A DNA stretch of 64,000 bases from Halobellus ruber. GTDB lineage: Archaea; Halobacteriota; Halobacteria; Halobacteriales; Haloferacaceae. The notes beneath the pieces are model-generated. The model had not been told where the DNA came from, did not search any database, and worked only from the letters and a program-made list of their open reading frames with translations. The position numbers were made by a program, and so were the translations under genes. Shown piece by piece: positions 43,844 through 53,123 of this stretch. The DNA lies in contig NZ_JACKXD010000001.1 in the NCBI RefSeq assembly GCF_014212355.1, forward strand, positions 457,143-521,142. The letters are read 5' to 3'. Every line of letters starts with the position of its first letter. Position 1 is the first letter of the stretch.

Positions 43844-44890
43844 TTATCCGAACATCGCGCCGAGCCCCTCCGCACCGTCGTCGTCATCGTCGTCGTCGGT
43901 GTCGGTCTCGGTCTCGGCCTCTGTCGTGTCGTCTTCGTCAGTCGGTTCCTCGTCGGCGTCGTCCGCCTCCGTGGCGGGTTCGGCCGGCGCCTCGACGCCC
44001 CGAAGTTCCTCGGGGAGCGCCTCCTCGTCGTCGATCTGTGCGGCGATCGAACGGACCTGTGCGTCCGCTTTCCCGATCAGGTCGGGCAGGACGTCGGGGT
44101 CCTCGATCGCGGCGAAGACGCCGAGCGCCTTTGCGTCGCCCGCGGCGGTCGCGAGCAGCGTCGGCGTCGTCCCGGCCGTCGGGAACGCCGCGTTGACCGA
44201 GAGGTTCCGCGCGGCCGACGCCGCGGCGGCGACGTCCGAGCGGTACTCCTCTACGTCGATCGCGAGCTCGTCGGGCTCGAACCGCACGCCTTCGGAGAAG
44301 ACGCCGCGGAGGTCGAGTCCGACCTCCTTGGGTTCGATGCCGAGCTCCGAGAGCACGCCCTCGAGCTCCTCGGAGACGGGCTCGCCCGCCTCGAGGACCT
44401 TCGAGTCCTCGGTGACGTGGATCGACCCGTCCATAATCCGGGCGGCCGCGCCGACCTGCTGGAGTTCGCCCACGAACGGCCCGGGGTCGACCCCGGTGTC
44501 ACCCTCGGGGATGACGATGTCGTTGGGGGCGATCTCCCCCGCGCTGATCGGCGCGGGCGTCTTCGAGGCTTCGAGCTGCTTGTACAGCCCGAAGGGGTTG
44601 TCGTTGGTGCCGACGAACGCCACCTGTCCCGACACGTAGTCGGTGAGCTCCTCCAGCCCGTCGTCGACCTCCTTCAGGGCGCGGACGGTGAGCGTGTTGC
44701 GGCTCATCCGGATCTCCGCGCTGCCGTGGAGGTCCCGACGCATACTCTGCAGCTGGCGGCTCGGGATGCCGGCCACGTCGACGATGCCGACCGACTGGTA
44801 GCGTTCGAGGAACTCGACCAGTTCGGCGACCTCCTCGCGCTTCCACTCGGGGATGGTGTCCGTACGACGCGCGGCCGCGCTGTCGCTCAT
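43844..44890 (-). CDS. rpl10: Ribosomal protein L10 (P0)
   Basis: A 348-residue P0 protein forming the base of the ribosomal stalk. The rRNA-binding part includes [20 protein letters not shown] and [19 protein letters not shown]-terminal helices that bind L12 dimers and the acidic tail ending GLGAMFG follow. It shares the same terminal peptide type as L12. The ATG overlaps the rpl1 stop (ATGA). Confidence 0.96.
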   Translation of the reverse strand: MSDSAAARRTDTIPEWKREEVAELVEFLERYQSVGIVDVAGIPSRQLQSMRRDLHGSAEIRMSRNTLTVRALKEVDDGLEELTDYVSGQVAFVGTNDNPFGLYKQLEASKTPAPISAGEIAPNDIVIPEGDTGVDPGPFVGELQQVGAAARIMDGSIHVTEDSKVLEAGEPVSEELEGVLSELGIEPKEVGLDLRGVFSEGVRFEPDELAIDVEEYRSDVAAAASAARNLSVNAAFPTAGTTPTLLATAAGDAKALGVFAAIEDPDVLPDLIGKADAQVRSIAAQIDDEEALPEELRGVEAPAEPATEADDADEEPTDEDDTTEAETETDTDDDDDDDGAEGLGAMFG

Positions 44891-45525
44891 GCGGGCACCT
44901 CCACGGCCGGTCCCATCGTGGTCTTGACGTACATCGAATCGATGTTGAGGGGACCCTTCTCCAGGTCCGCCTCGAGTCGACGGATGATGACGTCGATGTT
45001 GTCCGCGATCTCCTCGGAGTCCATGTCCTGAGCACCCACGCGGGTGTGGAAGGTCCGGCGATCGCGGGAACGGAGTTGCACCGTGTTCTTCATCCTGTTC
45101 ACCGTCTCGACCACGTCGTCGTCGGGCTGCAGCGGCGTCGGCATCTTCCCGCGCGGACCGAGAACCGTCCCCAGGTAGCGGCCGATGTCCTGCATCAGAC
45201 TGGCGTCGGCCACGAAGAAGTCGGTCTCGTCTGCGAGGTCCTTTGCCGCGTCGGTGTCGTCCCCGAGCTCCTCGAGGTCGTCGCCGTCGAGAACCTCGTC
45301 GGCGACTTCCTCCGCTCGGAGTGCGGTCTCACCGCTGGCGAAGACGACGATCCGTGTCTCCTGGCCCGTACCGGCGGGCAGGACCACGGACTCGTCGACG
45401 CGCTGCGACGGGTCGTTCAGATCGAGATCGCGCAGGTTCACGGCGAGATCGACCGTCTCGCGGAAGTTCCGCGGCGGCGCCTCGTCGAGTGCGCGAGAGA
45501 CTGCGTCAACTATCGTATCTGCCAT
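44887..45525 (-). CDS. rpl1: Ribosomal protein L1
   Basis: A 212-residue L1 protein of the L1 stalk. Signature segments are [36 protein letters not shown] and [21 protein letters not shown] strong Shine-Dalgarno GGAGGTGA lies at 45530-45537. L1 autoregulates its own operon in other archaea by binding an mRNA site resembling its 23S site; the 5' leader (to about 45600) is the place to look here. First gene of L1-L10-L12. Confidence 0.96.
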   Translation of the reverse strand: MADTIVDAVSRALDEAPPRNFRETVDLAVNLRDLDLNDPSQRVDESVVLPAGTGQETRIVVFASGETALRAEEVADEVLDGDDLEELGDDTDAAKDLADETDFFVADASLMQDIGRYLGTVLGPRGKMPTPLQPDDDVVETVNRMKNTVQLRSRDRRTFHTRVGAQDMDSEEIADNIDVIIRRLEADLEKGPLNIDSMYVKTTMGPAVEVPA

Positions 45526-45766
45526 TATTCACCTCCGTAGTACGCAGGATTGCTCCTACGGGTCAGTGAAACAGGCGTCTGCCTGTCTCGTCGTAAGCGA
45601 GGTGGATCCCGGACTTAAGTCCGTCGAAGCGGACGCCACGTACCGCCCGATTTCGGCCTCGAAACCCCTGATTCGTGGGAGCCGTCGGCACGGGGAGTTC
45701 TGTCACGCGGCGTGACACTCCTCGGACCGCCGACACGTATCTGCCCGCTTGCGACGACGTTCCGGT

Positions 45767-45985
45767 ATGGCACTCAGCGCACGCAACGGCCTCCCGGGAA
45801 CGGTGGTTTCGGCGGAGAAAGACGGCGTGATGGCGGGGATAACCCTCGAACTCGGCGACGGACAGACGATCACGTCCACCGCCACGCGGGCGTCGGCCGA
45901 TCGGCTCGACCTCGCGGCGGGCGACTCGGCTGCCGCCGTTATCAAGGCCAGCGAAGTGATGATGGAGACGGGCGAGGCTGAGTGA
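45767..45985 (+). CDS. Mop/TOBE-domain molybdate-binding-like protein
   Basis: A 72-residue single TOBE/Mop domain (ARNGLPGTVVSAEKDGVMAG, ITSTATRASADRLDLAAGDS, AAVIKASEVMMETGEAE). The pattern G-x-V-x-x-V then A-x-I-K-A-S-E-V matches molbindins and the Mop domains of molybdate regulators. It probably binds molybdate or tungstate as a small oligomer. Its last codons and stop are repeated downstream (45965-46089). It lies between rpl1 and rpl11, which are on the other strand. Confidence 0.82.
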   Translation: MALSARNGLPGTVVSAEKDGVMAGITLELGDGQTITSTATRASADRLDLAAGDSAAAVIKASEVMMETGEAE

Positions 45986-46089
45986 CGGAACGGAACGAAG
46001 CCTCGAATCGAGGCGGCGAGCGGGAGGGAGCCGTAGAGACGGGCGAGGCTGAGTGACGGAACGGAACGAAGCCTCGAATCGAGGCGGCG
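45965..46089. repeat. 54-bp direct repeat at the 3' end of the Mop gene
   Basis: Copies at 45965-46018 and 46036-46089 are identical over 54 bases as read. Each starts GAGACGGGCGAGGCTGAGTG and ends ATCGAGGCGGCG, with a 17-base spacer. The first copy contains the last codons and TGA stop of the Mop gene, so the second is a duplicated gene tail without the gene. Inside each copy GCCTCGAATCGAGGC is a short palindrome, which may form a terminator hairpin. Confidence 0.85.
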
Positions 46090-46179
46090 CTCGATAGGGA
46101 ACCGCAAGGAGACCGCGTCGACGCCGATCGGCGTCGAGTGCGGATCGCGCGTCGCCGGCAGAGCGGCGAACCGAACAGG

Positions 46180-46659
46180 TTACTCGCCGTCGAAGACGTC
46201 GTCGTACTCGCCGTCTTCCATCCGTCGTTTGAACTCCCGGGGGTCGTTACCCGCGATCGTGACGCCGAGGGAGGTGCACGTGCCGACGACCTCCTTTGCG
46301 GCGTTGAACGAGTCGTACGACAGCAGATCGGAGGACTTCTGCTCGGCGATCTTCTTCACCTGATCGACGGTCAGATCCGCGACGAAGTTCTCCTGGGGCT
46401 CGCCGGAGCCGGTCTCGAAGCCGGCCTCGTCTTTGATCAGTTCGGCCGTCGGCGGGACGCCGACAGAGATGGTGAAGGAGCCGTCGTCCTCGTACTCGAC
46501 GGTCACGGGCACTTCCATCCCGTCGAACGCCGCGGTCTCGTCGTTGATCCGCTGGACGACGTCCTGGACGTTCACCGGGGTCGGTCCGAGCTCCGGCCCG
46601 AGCGGCGGGCCGGGGCTTGCCTCCCCGCCGGGAACGAGCGCTTCGATGGTTCCAGCCAT
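46180..46659 (-). CDS. rpl11: Ribosomal protein L11
   Basis: A 159-residue L11 protein of the factor-binding centre. Diagnostic text is GGEASPGPPLGPELGPTPVN, VTVEYEDDGSFTISVGVPPT and VVGTCTSLGVTIAGNDPREF. It is separated from rpl1 by the Mop gene and repeats, so it has its own promoter; GTTAAAAGTCGG about 25 bases upstream is a plausible TATA element. Length is normal. Confidence 0.96.
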   Translation of the reverse strand: MAGTIEALVPGGEASPGPPLGPELGPTPVNVQDVVQRINDETAAFDGMEVPVTVEYEDDGSFTISVGVPPTAELIKDEAGFETGSGEPQENFVADLTVDQVKKIAEQKSSDLLSYDSFNAAKEVVGTCTSLGVTIAGNDPREFKRRMEDGEYDDVFDGE

Positions 46660-46844
46660 ACGTTATTCCACCCTGCGCCGACTTTTAACGGTTTTCTTTC
46701 CGTCGAACCCGCGTGTTGCGGTCTGACACGCCGAAACGGGCGGTGACGCGGGACGCGGCCGGAGCGTCGCGACCGCGGCTGTCATCCATCGTGCCGTCGC
46801 CCGGCCGCCCGACCGGGCCGCACACACAATCCGGACGTCTGACA

Positions 46845-46855
46845 AAAATATAATA
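46845..46855 (+). promoter_or_regulatory. TATA element for the RHH regulator gene
   Basis: The sequence AAAATATAATA ends 24 bases before the ATG at 46880, which predicts an essentially leaderless transcript. It is clearly AT-rich against a GC-rich background. Confidence 0.6.
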
Positions 46856-46879
46856 CACTGCAGGCCAACGTACGGGCGT

Positions 46880-47347
46880 ATGGTGAAGAGCACGGTTCGG
46901 TTTCCCGAGTCCGTCGTCGACGAAATCGAGTCGCTCGTCGAGGCCGAACAGTTCGAGAGCAAATCGGAGTTCTACCGCTTTTCCTCCGATTACGTTCTCA
47001 ACCAGATGCTCGACGACTACGAGCCGACGACAATCGACTACGAGGACATCCGCGACGAGGTGATGCCGGCGCCGGACCGGGAGATCGGCACCGACGCCGA
47101 CCACCCGCCCTTCTTCGAGTCGGTGTCGTTCGTCCGGAAGCTCGCGCTTCGGGGCAACTTCAGCGACGCCGAGGACTTCATCGACCACCAGTACACGCCG
47201 AGCGACCGCCACGCGATCCTGCTGGAGGAGATCCTCCGATTGTACCGGGGCGACGGGAGCCCGACCGGCCGGCGGGCACCCCCCGAACGGGAGCGGGCGT
47301 CGCAGCCACCGACCGCGGAGCCGCCGACCCCTGATAACGGGAACTGA
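46880..47347 (+). CDS. Ribbon-helix-helix (CopG/MetJ-type) transcriptional regulator
   Basis: A 155-residue protein with an N-terminal RHH DNA-binding domain: strand VKSTVRFPESVVDEI, helix, then QFESKSEFYRFSSDYVLNQM. A middle region (FFESVSFVRKLALRGNFSDA, FIDHQYTPSDRHAILLEEIL) probably dimerises or senses a signal, and a Pro-rich tail follows. Archaeal relatives include regulators of cell division and metabolism, but no target can be assigned here. It is divergent from rpl11. Confidence 0.78.
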   Translation: MVKSTVRFPESVVDEIESLVEAEQFESKSEFYRFSSDYVLNQMLDDYEPTTIDYEDIRDEVMPAPDREIGTDADHPPFFESVSFVRKLALRGNFSDAEDFIDHQYTPSDRHAILLEEILRLYRGDGSPTGRRAPPERERASQPPTAEPPTPDNGN

Positions 47348-47529
47348 GCCGCCCGCCGACGAACCCCGCCACAGACGAGCGGATCCGACGGTGTATCCGG
47401 TGTACGAAGCGATTTGTCGAACCCGACGACACCGTGACGCGGACCTGTGACACCTGCAAGCAACGCGGGGGAGTCAACGGAGACGAGTCGGTACCGCCGC
47501 TGACGTGCGACGCAGTCGGGTTTGAGTAG
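47347..47529 (+). other. Start-less Cys-rich frame, possible zinc-finger remnant
   Basis: Downstream of the RHH gene, frame 1 is open from 47338 to TAG 47527-47529 and encodes RRCIRCTKRFVEPDD, then TVTRTCDTCKQRGGV and PPLTCDAVGFE. The two C-x-x-C pairs, 15-20 residues apart, look like a zinc ribbon. No ATG, GTG or TTG precedes them in frame; only a CTG at 47344 is available. It may be the 3' piece of a lost gene or use a rare start. Confidence 0.35.
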
Positions 47530-47538
47530 CTCTCTACT

Positions 47539-47690
47539 CCGAACGGGGCGGCGTCGGCGGTGCCGCGGAGCCGCGACGCCGATCCCGCTCAGATGTCCAA
47601 CCCGAACGGGGCGGCGTCGGCGGCTCCGGGCGAAGCCGCGACGCCGGTACCTCAAATATCCAACCCGAACGGGGCGGCGTCGGCGGCTCC
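47539..47690. repeat. Three tandem copies of the M42 peptidase gene tail
   Basis: The core CCGAACGGGGCGGCGTCGGC occurs at 47539, about 47602 and about 47665, a period of roughly 63 bases. The longer unit TCCAACCCGAACGGGGCGGC is shared by the last two. The 47659-47690 copy is the coding end of the M42 peptidase (residues AADAAPFGLD), so the other two are duplicated 3' ends lying after its stop codon. Confidence 0.8.
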
Positions 47691-48710
47691 GACCGCCATC
47701 GCTCCCAGCAACTCCGCGACAGCGTCGAGGTCACCGGTGTCGATCACCTCGACGGGCGTGTGCATATACCGGTTCGGGACCCCGAGGTTCAAAGATGGGA
47801 TCCCACTGCGCGAGGTGTAGAACCCGTCGGCGTCGGTGCCGGTGCGGCTGCCCGTCGCCTGGAGTTGGACATCGGTCCCGGACTCCTCGGCCGCGTCGCG
47901 GGCGAGTTCGACCAGCGAGGGATGGTTCGCGCTTCCGCGGGAGACCACCGGTCCGGCGCCGAGTTCGACCGGGCCGACCCGCTTGCCCGGGATGTCCGGG
48001 TTGTCGGTGGCGTGGGTCACGTCGACGGCGACCGCCGCGTCGGGGTCGAGGTCGAACCCCACCATCTTCGCGCCCTGTAGCCCGACCTCCTCCTGGACGG
48101 TGCTGACGGCGTACACCGTGGCGTCGACGCCGGCTTCGACCGCAGCGCGGAGCCCCTCGGCGGCCGACCAGATCCCGACGCGGTTGTCCATCGCGCGGGC
48201 GGCGATCCGGTCGCCGTGCAGCGGCCGCACCCGGGTCTCGACCGTTACCGGATCGCCGACCTCCACCAAGTCGCCTGCCGCCTCGCCGTCTTCGGCGCCG
48301 ATGTCGACGAACTGCTCGGCGATGTCCTGGTGGGACTCGTCCTCCCGGTCGCGGAGGTGGATCGCGGTCTGACCGATCACGCCCGCGACTGGCGCCTCGG
48401 CGTGGACCGTGACGTGTTGGCCCTTCGAGACGGTGCGGTCCGCGCCGCCGATCGACCCGATCCTGAGGAACCCGTCGTCGGTGATGTCGCGCACGATGTA
48501 GCCGATCTCGTCGGCGTGGCCGCCGAACGCGATCGACGCGTCGGCGTCGCCTTCGTGGACCGCAACGGCGTTGCCGTAGTCGTCGGTCCAAACGTCGTCG
48601 GCGAACTCCCGGACGTAGTCGAGCCACACCCGCTGTCCCACGGCCTCGAACCCCGAGGGGCTCGGCGTGGTCAGCAGATCCGTGAGAAACGCGCGTCTAT
48701 CGTCGTCCAT
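47652..48710 (-). CDS. M42-family metallopeptidase (glutamyl aminopeptidase/endoglucanase group)
   Basis: A 352-residue dimetal aminopeptidase. Metal and catalytic residues are visible in ASIAFGGHADEIGYIVRDIT, in ARAMDNRVGIWSAAEGLRAA, in STVQEEVGLQGAKM (catalytic Glu) and in VAVDVTHATDN. The C-terminal histidine motif is GVPNRYMHTPVEVID. Such TET-type enzymes trim peptides released by the proteasome. ATG at 48710. The 3' end has been tandemly repeated downstream. Confidence 0.93.
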   Translation of the reverse strand: MDDDRRAFLTDLLTTPSPSGFEAVGQRVWLDYVREFADDVWTDDYGNAVAVHEGDADASIAFGGHADEIGYIVRDITDDGFLRIGSIGGADRTVSKGQHVTVHAEAPVAGVIGQTAIHLRDREDESHQDIAEQFVDIGAEDGEAAGDLVEVGDPVTVETRVRPLHGDRIAARAMDNRVGIWSAAEGLRAAVEAGVDATVYAVSTVQEEVGLQGAKMVGFDLDPDAAVAVDVTHATDNPDIPGKRVGPVELGAGPVVSRGSANHPSLVELARDAAEESGTDVQLQATGSRTGTDADGFYTSRSGIPSLNLGVPNRYMHTPVEVIDTGDLDAVAELLGAMAVGAADAAPFGLDI

Positions 48711-48865
48711 ACCTCGGAGTCGCCTGCCCGATACGTGAATCCTCCGACCGGCAGTCGCGTCAGCCGGGTTGCATCCCACGGTCGCGCTCGCCGGGTTCCA
48801 CCCCGCGGCCGCGCCGCCGTAGTCCGGTCGGATGGCTTAAGCGCCCCCCACGACATCCGTCCCGT

Positions 48866-49888
48866 ATGACCGTCTCGAGCGCCCCCGGGAAGGTGTATCT
48901 CTTCGGGGAACACGCCGTGGTCTACGGCGAGCCCGCGATCCCGTGTGCGATCGAACGCCGGGCCACGGTCGCCGTCGACGAGCGCGACGACGACCACATC
49001 CGGGTCGAGGCCCGGGATCTGAGCCTCGACGGGTTCACCGTGGAGTACGCCGGCGACACCGACGGCCGCCCCGACGTCGACGCGCCGACCGAACTCGTCG
49101 ACGCCGCGATGGGGTACGTCGACGCCGCGGTCGAACAGGCCCGCGACGCCGCCGACGCCCCGGCGGCCGGCTTCGACATCCGGGTGGAAAGCGAGATCCC
49201 GCTCGGCGCGGGGCTGGGATCGTCGGCGGCGGTGGTCGTCGCCGGGATCGACGCCGCGACCCGGGAACTCGGCGCGGCCCTGGCTCCCGAGGCGGTGGCG
49301 GACCGCGCCTACCGCGCGGAGTACGCCGTCCAGGACGGGCAGGCGTCCCGCGCGGATACGTTCTGTTCGGCGATGGGCGGCGCAGTCAGGGTCGAGGGCG
49401 ACGACTGCGGGCGGATCGCCACCCCGAACCTCCCGTTCGTGGTCGGGTTCGACGGCAGTGCCGGCGACACGGGGGAACTCGTCGCGGGCGTCCGCAGCCT
49501 CCGCGAGGAGTACGGCTTCGCCGCCGACACCGTCGGCAACATCGGCGACATCGTCCGCCACGGGGAGTCGCTGCTCGCCGACGCCGACCCCGGGGCGGAG
49601 CCCACCCCTGACCTGCTGGCCGAACTCGGCCGGCTGATGGACTTCGACCACGGGCTGCTGGAGGCGCTCGGCGTCTCCTCGCGGACCCTCGACAGTATGG
49701 TGTGGGCCGCCCGCGAGGCGGGCGCCCACGGCGCAAAGCTCACCGGCGCCGGCGGCGGCGGCTGCATCGTCGCCCTCGACAGGACGCCCGAGACCAGGAC
49801 CGCGCTCCGCTACACCGCGGAGTGCCGCGATGCGTTCCGGGCCGAACTCGACCGCGAGGGCGTCCGCACGGAGGACGGCCACCGGTGA
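48866..49888 (+). CDS. mvk: Mevalonate kinase
   Basis: A 340-residue GHMP kinase that phosphorylates mevalonate for archaeal lipid synthesis. The substrate region is APGKVYLFGEHAVVYGEPAI; the ATP loop is IPLGAGLGSSAAVVVAGIDA; the C-terminal motif is AHGAKLTGAGGGGCIVAL. Length is typical. It is followed by isopentenyl phosphate kinase with a 4-base GTGA overlap, the two enzymes of the archaeal modified mevalonate route. Confidence 0.95.
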   Translation: MTVSSAPGKVYLFGEHAVVYGEPAIPCAIERRATVAVDERDDDHIRVEARDLSLDGFTVEYAGDTDGRPDVDAPTELVDAAMGYVDAAVEQARDAADAPAAGFDIRVESEIPLGAGLGSSAAVVVAGIDAATRELGAALAPEAVADRAYRAEYAVQDGQASRADTFCSAMGGAVRVEGDDCGRIATPNLPFVVGFDGSAGDTGELVAGVRSLREEYGFAADTVGNIGDIVRHGESLLADADPGAEPTPDLLAELGRLMDFDHGLLEALGVSSRTLDSMVWAAREAGAHGAKLTGAGGGGCIVALDRTPETRTALRYTAECRDAFRAELDREGVRTEDGHR

Positions 49889-50622
49889 CCGTCGTCCTCA
49901 AACTCGGCGGCAGCGTGATCACCGACAAGGAGACGCCGGAGACCGTCGACGACGACGCCCTGACGGCCGCGGTCGACGCGATCGCCGATGCGGACCCCGA
50001 CCGCCTCGTCGTGGTCCACGGCGGCGGGAGCTTCGGCCACGTCGCCGCCTCCGAGCGCGGGATGGGCCGCACGACGGGCAGCCGCGACGCCGCGGACGTG
50101 TGGGCGGTCCACGACGCGATGCGCCGGCTGAACGACGCGGTGCTCGACCGCCTCCACGACGCCGGCGTGCCCGCCCTCCCGGTCCACCCGCTGTCGGTCG
50201 CGGCGCGGACCGAGGGGAACGAACTCTCGCTCCCGCTCGATTCGACCGCGCGGCTGCTCGGCGAGGGGTTCGTTCCCGTCCTCCACGGCGACGTCGTCGG
50301 CCACGCGGGGTCGGGGGCGACCATCGTCAGCGGCGACGAACTGGTCACCCGACTCGCGGCCGGACTCGACGCCGACCGCGTCGGGCTCTGTTCGACTGTT
50401 CCGGGCGTCTACGACGCCGACGGGGGAGTGATCCACCGGATCACAGACGTCGCGTCGGTCGAAGACGCGCTGGGGGACGCCGACGCGACCGACGTCACCG
50501 GCGGGATGGCGGCGAAGGTGCGGGCGCTCCTGGCACTCGATGCTACAGCGTACGTTTTCGGCCCCGCGTCGCTGTCGGCGTTTCTGGCGGGGGAGTCCGC
50601 GGGGACCGTGATCGACGGGTAG
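49885..50622 (+). CDS. ipk: Isopentenyl phosphate kinase
   Basis: A 245-residue amino-acid-kinase-fold enzyme converting isopentenyl phosphate to the diphosphate. Evidence: TVVLKLGGSVITDKETPETV, RLVVVHGGGSFGHVAASERG with the catalytic histidine, LHGDVVGHAGSGATIVSGDE and DVTGGMAAKVRALLAL. The GTG at 49885 overlaps the mvk TGA. This pair is the hallmark of the archaeal mevalonate pathway. Confidence 0.95.
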   Translation: MTVVLKLGGSVITDKETPETVDDDALTAAVDAIADADPDRLVVVHGGGSFGHVAASERGMGRTTGSRDAADVWAVHDAMRRLNDAVLDRLHDAGVPALPVHPLSVAARTEGNELSLPLDSTARLLGEGFVPVLHGDVVGHAGSGATIVSGDELVTRLAAGLDADRVGLCSTVPGVYDADGGVIHRITDVASVEDALGDADATDVTGGMAAKVRALLALDATAYVFGPASLSAFLAGESAGTVIDG

Positions 50623-50632
50623 CCCGTTGCAG

Positions 50633-52165
50633 TTACCACTGCGCGAACGGCGTCCCGTGCCCCGATCGCTCGACGTACGCCGCCTGCATCCCCTCGATCG
50701 CCTCCCGGAGCGACGCCCCCGCGTCGAGCGCGTCCCGCACCTGCGTCCGTTTCCACGCGCTCGGCGCGGTGTGGTCGGCCTCCCGCCGGGCCTCGATCGG
50801 CGCCAGCGCCCACTCGATCGTCTCCGAGCCGACCCCGAGTTCGTCGAGGCCACGACGGGCCAGGGCGAACAGTTCGTCGTAGATCCGGGCCGTCGCGGTC
50901 GTCCGGTCGCCCGACCGCGCGACCCACCGGAGGTCGGCGCCGGGGCCGTCGTCGACCGCGGCGTAGAACGACGCCCGGGCGTCGTCCCACGGCAACGTCG
51001 CGAGCGGGTGGTCGGCCGCGACGACGCCGCGTAACGCCCCGGTGACCAGCGCCTGGACGCCGACGGTGTCCCTGAGCGTGGGCTGGGTCGGCAGCGGGCG
51101 GTACTCGATCCGGACCGACCCCCCGTCGTCTGCCACCCGGCCGCCGTCGGCGCCGCGGGGCACGTCGCCGCCGAACACCGGCCGGACCCACCGCCAGTAG
51201 GTGCCGCGCTTGGCCCCGAGCGCGGGGTATCGCTCGCTCGGATCTCCGTCACCGTCGCCCTCGTCAACGTCGGGCGGTGCGACCAGCGTCGGGTCGGTCA
51301 CGATCCGGTCGATCAGGGTAGGCAGATCCGGCACGTCCCCGGGCACCCGACACTTGCGGGAGCCTTCGTCGACCGACCGCTCGAACAGCGGGATCCGGAG
51401 TTCGTGGGGCGTCCGGTCGAGAGCCGCGTCGGGGTCGGAGTCATCGTAGAGATCAGCCGGCAGGAACGGCGAGTTGGCGGTCAGCGACAGGATCGGCCCC
51501 ATCGTCCGCGTGGCGACGTTCAGGTACGTCGGGATGTCGGTCGGGTCGGGCACCTGGAGGTGTGGCTGTATCGACGTCGCGAGCGACTCGGCGAGCATCG
51601 ACTCGGCCGTCTCGAAGCCGTAGACGTCGAGATCGAGCGACCCGCCGTTCCGGGCCCTGATCTCCTCATCGAGGGCGACGTACCGCGGGACGGGGCGCAT
51701 ATTCGCCGGACGCGCGAGCCCGTCGGTCCGGGTTCGGGCCTCGATGTACGCCCGGGTCCCCTCGGCGGGCGGCACCGTCCAGATCGCATCGAGCACGAGC
51801 CGGCGGTCGTCCTCCGCGAGACGGCTCCGGACGGCCCGGTACGTCGATCGAAGCCCGTCGAGTTGCCGCCGGAGGCCGGCGTCGGAGACGACGTCGGGGT
51901 CGGTGTGGAGTTCGGCGTTGTGGACGCCGAGTTCGCGGCTACACCCGTCGATCCCGAACAGGTCATCGGGGGCGGACGCAAGCCGCCCCTGGCCGTCGAC
52001 GACGTACCCCTCGAGTTCGATCCCGACCGCGAAGTCGGTCGCGTCGAAGACGCCGGCGTCGATGTCCTCGCGCAGCGCCGTCGCCTCCCGTTCGACGCGG
52101 CGCTGGAAGGACGCACGGCGGTCCGGGTCGAGCGCCTCGCGGACCGCGTCGGTCGTATCACTCAT
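50633..52165 (-). CDS. Glutamate-cysteine-ligase-like (GCS2-related) protein
   Basis: A 510-residue protein with the carboxylate-amine ligase look. The N-terminal VGIELEGYVVDGQGRLASAP has the metal-binding Glu residues, then GVHNAELHTDPDV, IQPHLQVPDPTDIPTYLNVA and a central VRIEYRPLPTQPTLRD. It may make a gamma-glutamyl compound; haloarchaea accumulate gamma-glutamylcysteine, but the known GshA there is a closer match to classical GCS2, so the substrate remains open. It is convergent with ipk. Confidence 0.75.
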   Translation of the reverse strand: MSDTTDAVREALDPDRRASFQRRVEREATALREDIDAGVFDATDFAVGIELEGYVVDGQGRLASAPDDLFGIDGCSRELGVHNAELHTDPDVVSDAGLRRQLDGLRSTYRAVRSRLAEDDRRLVLDAIWTVPPAEGTRAYIEARTRTDGLARPANMRPVPRYVALDEEIRARNGGSLDLDVYGFETAESMLAESLATSIQPHLQVPDPTDIPTYLNVATRTMGPILSLTANSPFLPADLYDDSDPDAALDRTPHELRIPLFERSVDEGSRKCRVPGDVPDLPTLIDRIVTDPTLVAPPDVDEGDGDGDPSERYPALGAKRGTYWRWVRPVFGGDVPRGADGGRVADDGGSVRIEYRPLPTQPTLRDTVGVQALVTGALRGVVAADHPLATLPWDDARASFYAAVDDGPGADLRWVARSGDRTTATARIYDELFALARRGLDELGVGSETIEWALAPIEARREADHTAPSAWKRTQVRDALDAGASLREAIEGMQAAYVERSGHGTPFAQW

Positions 52166-52224
52166 TGCCCACCGTTCCAGCCGACGGGTAGTGATACTGT
52201 CGGCTGCGATGCGGTCGTCCGGGC

Positions 52225-53064
52225 TCAGTTCTCGTCGTCCTTCAGCTCCTCTAACTCCGCCTCCACTTCGGCGTCCGAGACGTCGACATCGGGTGCCTCG
52301 GCTTCCTCGGCCTCGGACTCGGTGTCCTCGCTGGCCGCCGACTCCGTCCCGCCGCTCGTGCTTCCGGACCCGCCCATTTCGGATTTGAGCGTCTCGAGTT
52401 CGGTGTCGACCTCCTTGCTGCTACGGCCGCTCTCCAGCTCTCGGTCGATGCTGTCTTTGTCCGACATGGCGTCGTCGAACGCGCCGGTGTCGACGAGTTC
52501 GTCCATCGCCTCCGAGCGCGCCTCCATCTCGTCGGTCCGCTCCTCGGCGCGCTCGATCGAACGGGTGACGTCGCTCATCTCGTCGCCGACGCCGGTCACC
52601 GCCTCCGAGACCCGCGTCGAGGCTTCGGCGGCCTCGTACCGCGCCTTCATCGTCTCTTTTTTGGTCCGGAACTCCTCGATCCGGCTCTGGAGCTCGTTTT
52701 TCTTCCCGACGAGGTCGTCCTGCGTCGACTGGAGGTCGGCGATCTGTCCTTCGAGCTCCTCGATCTGGGACATCTTCGCCTGTTTCTTCTCCAGCGCCTG
52801 CCTGGCGAGGTCGTCGCGGTCCTGCCGCACCGCCTCGCGGGCCTGTTCGTTGTGCTTCTCGACGTTCTCCTCTAACCGCCGCTTTTGGATCTCCAGGCGC
52901 TTCTTCTGTGTCGTGAGGTCCGCGATCCCCTGTTTGACGTCCTGGAGCTCGTCGCGCATCTGCTCGTAGGAGTAGTCCAGCGACTCCGTCGGGTCCTCCG
53001 CACGGTTGAGGAGGGAGTTGAGCTTCGACCGGACGACGTAGGAGGCGCGTGAGAGGATTCCCAT
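52225..53064 (-). CDS. pspA: PspA/IM30 family membrane-stress protein
   Basis: A 279-residue ESCRT-III-like protein. It opens with the amphipathic helix MGILSRASYVVRSKLNSLLN and then PTESLDYSYEQMRDELQDVK, as in PspA. Long coiled-coil helices follow to about residue 200. The tail is Ser/Glu/Asp-rich and specific to haloarchaea. It protects membrane integrity under salt or energy stress. ATG at 53064. Confidence 0.93.
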   Translation of the reverse strand: MGILSRASYVVRSKLNSLLNRAEDPTESLDYSYEQMRDELQDVKQGIADLTTQKKRLEIQKRRLEENVEKHNEQAREAVRQDRDDLARQALEKKQAKMSQIEELEGQIADLQSTQDDLVGKKNELQSRIEEFRTKKETMKARYEAAEASTRVSEAVTGVGDEMSDVTRSIERAEERTDEMEARSEAMDELVDTGAFDDAMSDKDSIDRELESGRSSKEVDTELETLKSEMGGSGSTSGGTESAASEDTESEAEEAEAPDVDVSDAEVEAELEELKDDEN

Positions 53065-53123
53065 ACCTCCGGTTGGGGCGCGCCGGAATTAAAACCCAGC
53101 GTGCCGAACCACGAACGTCTCCG

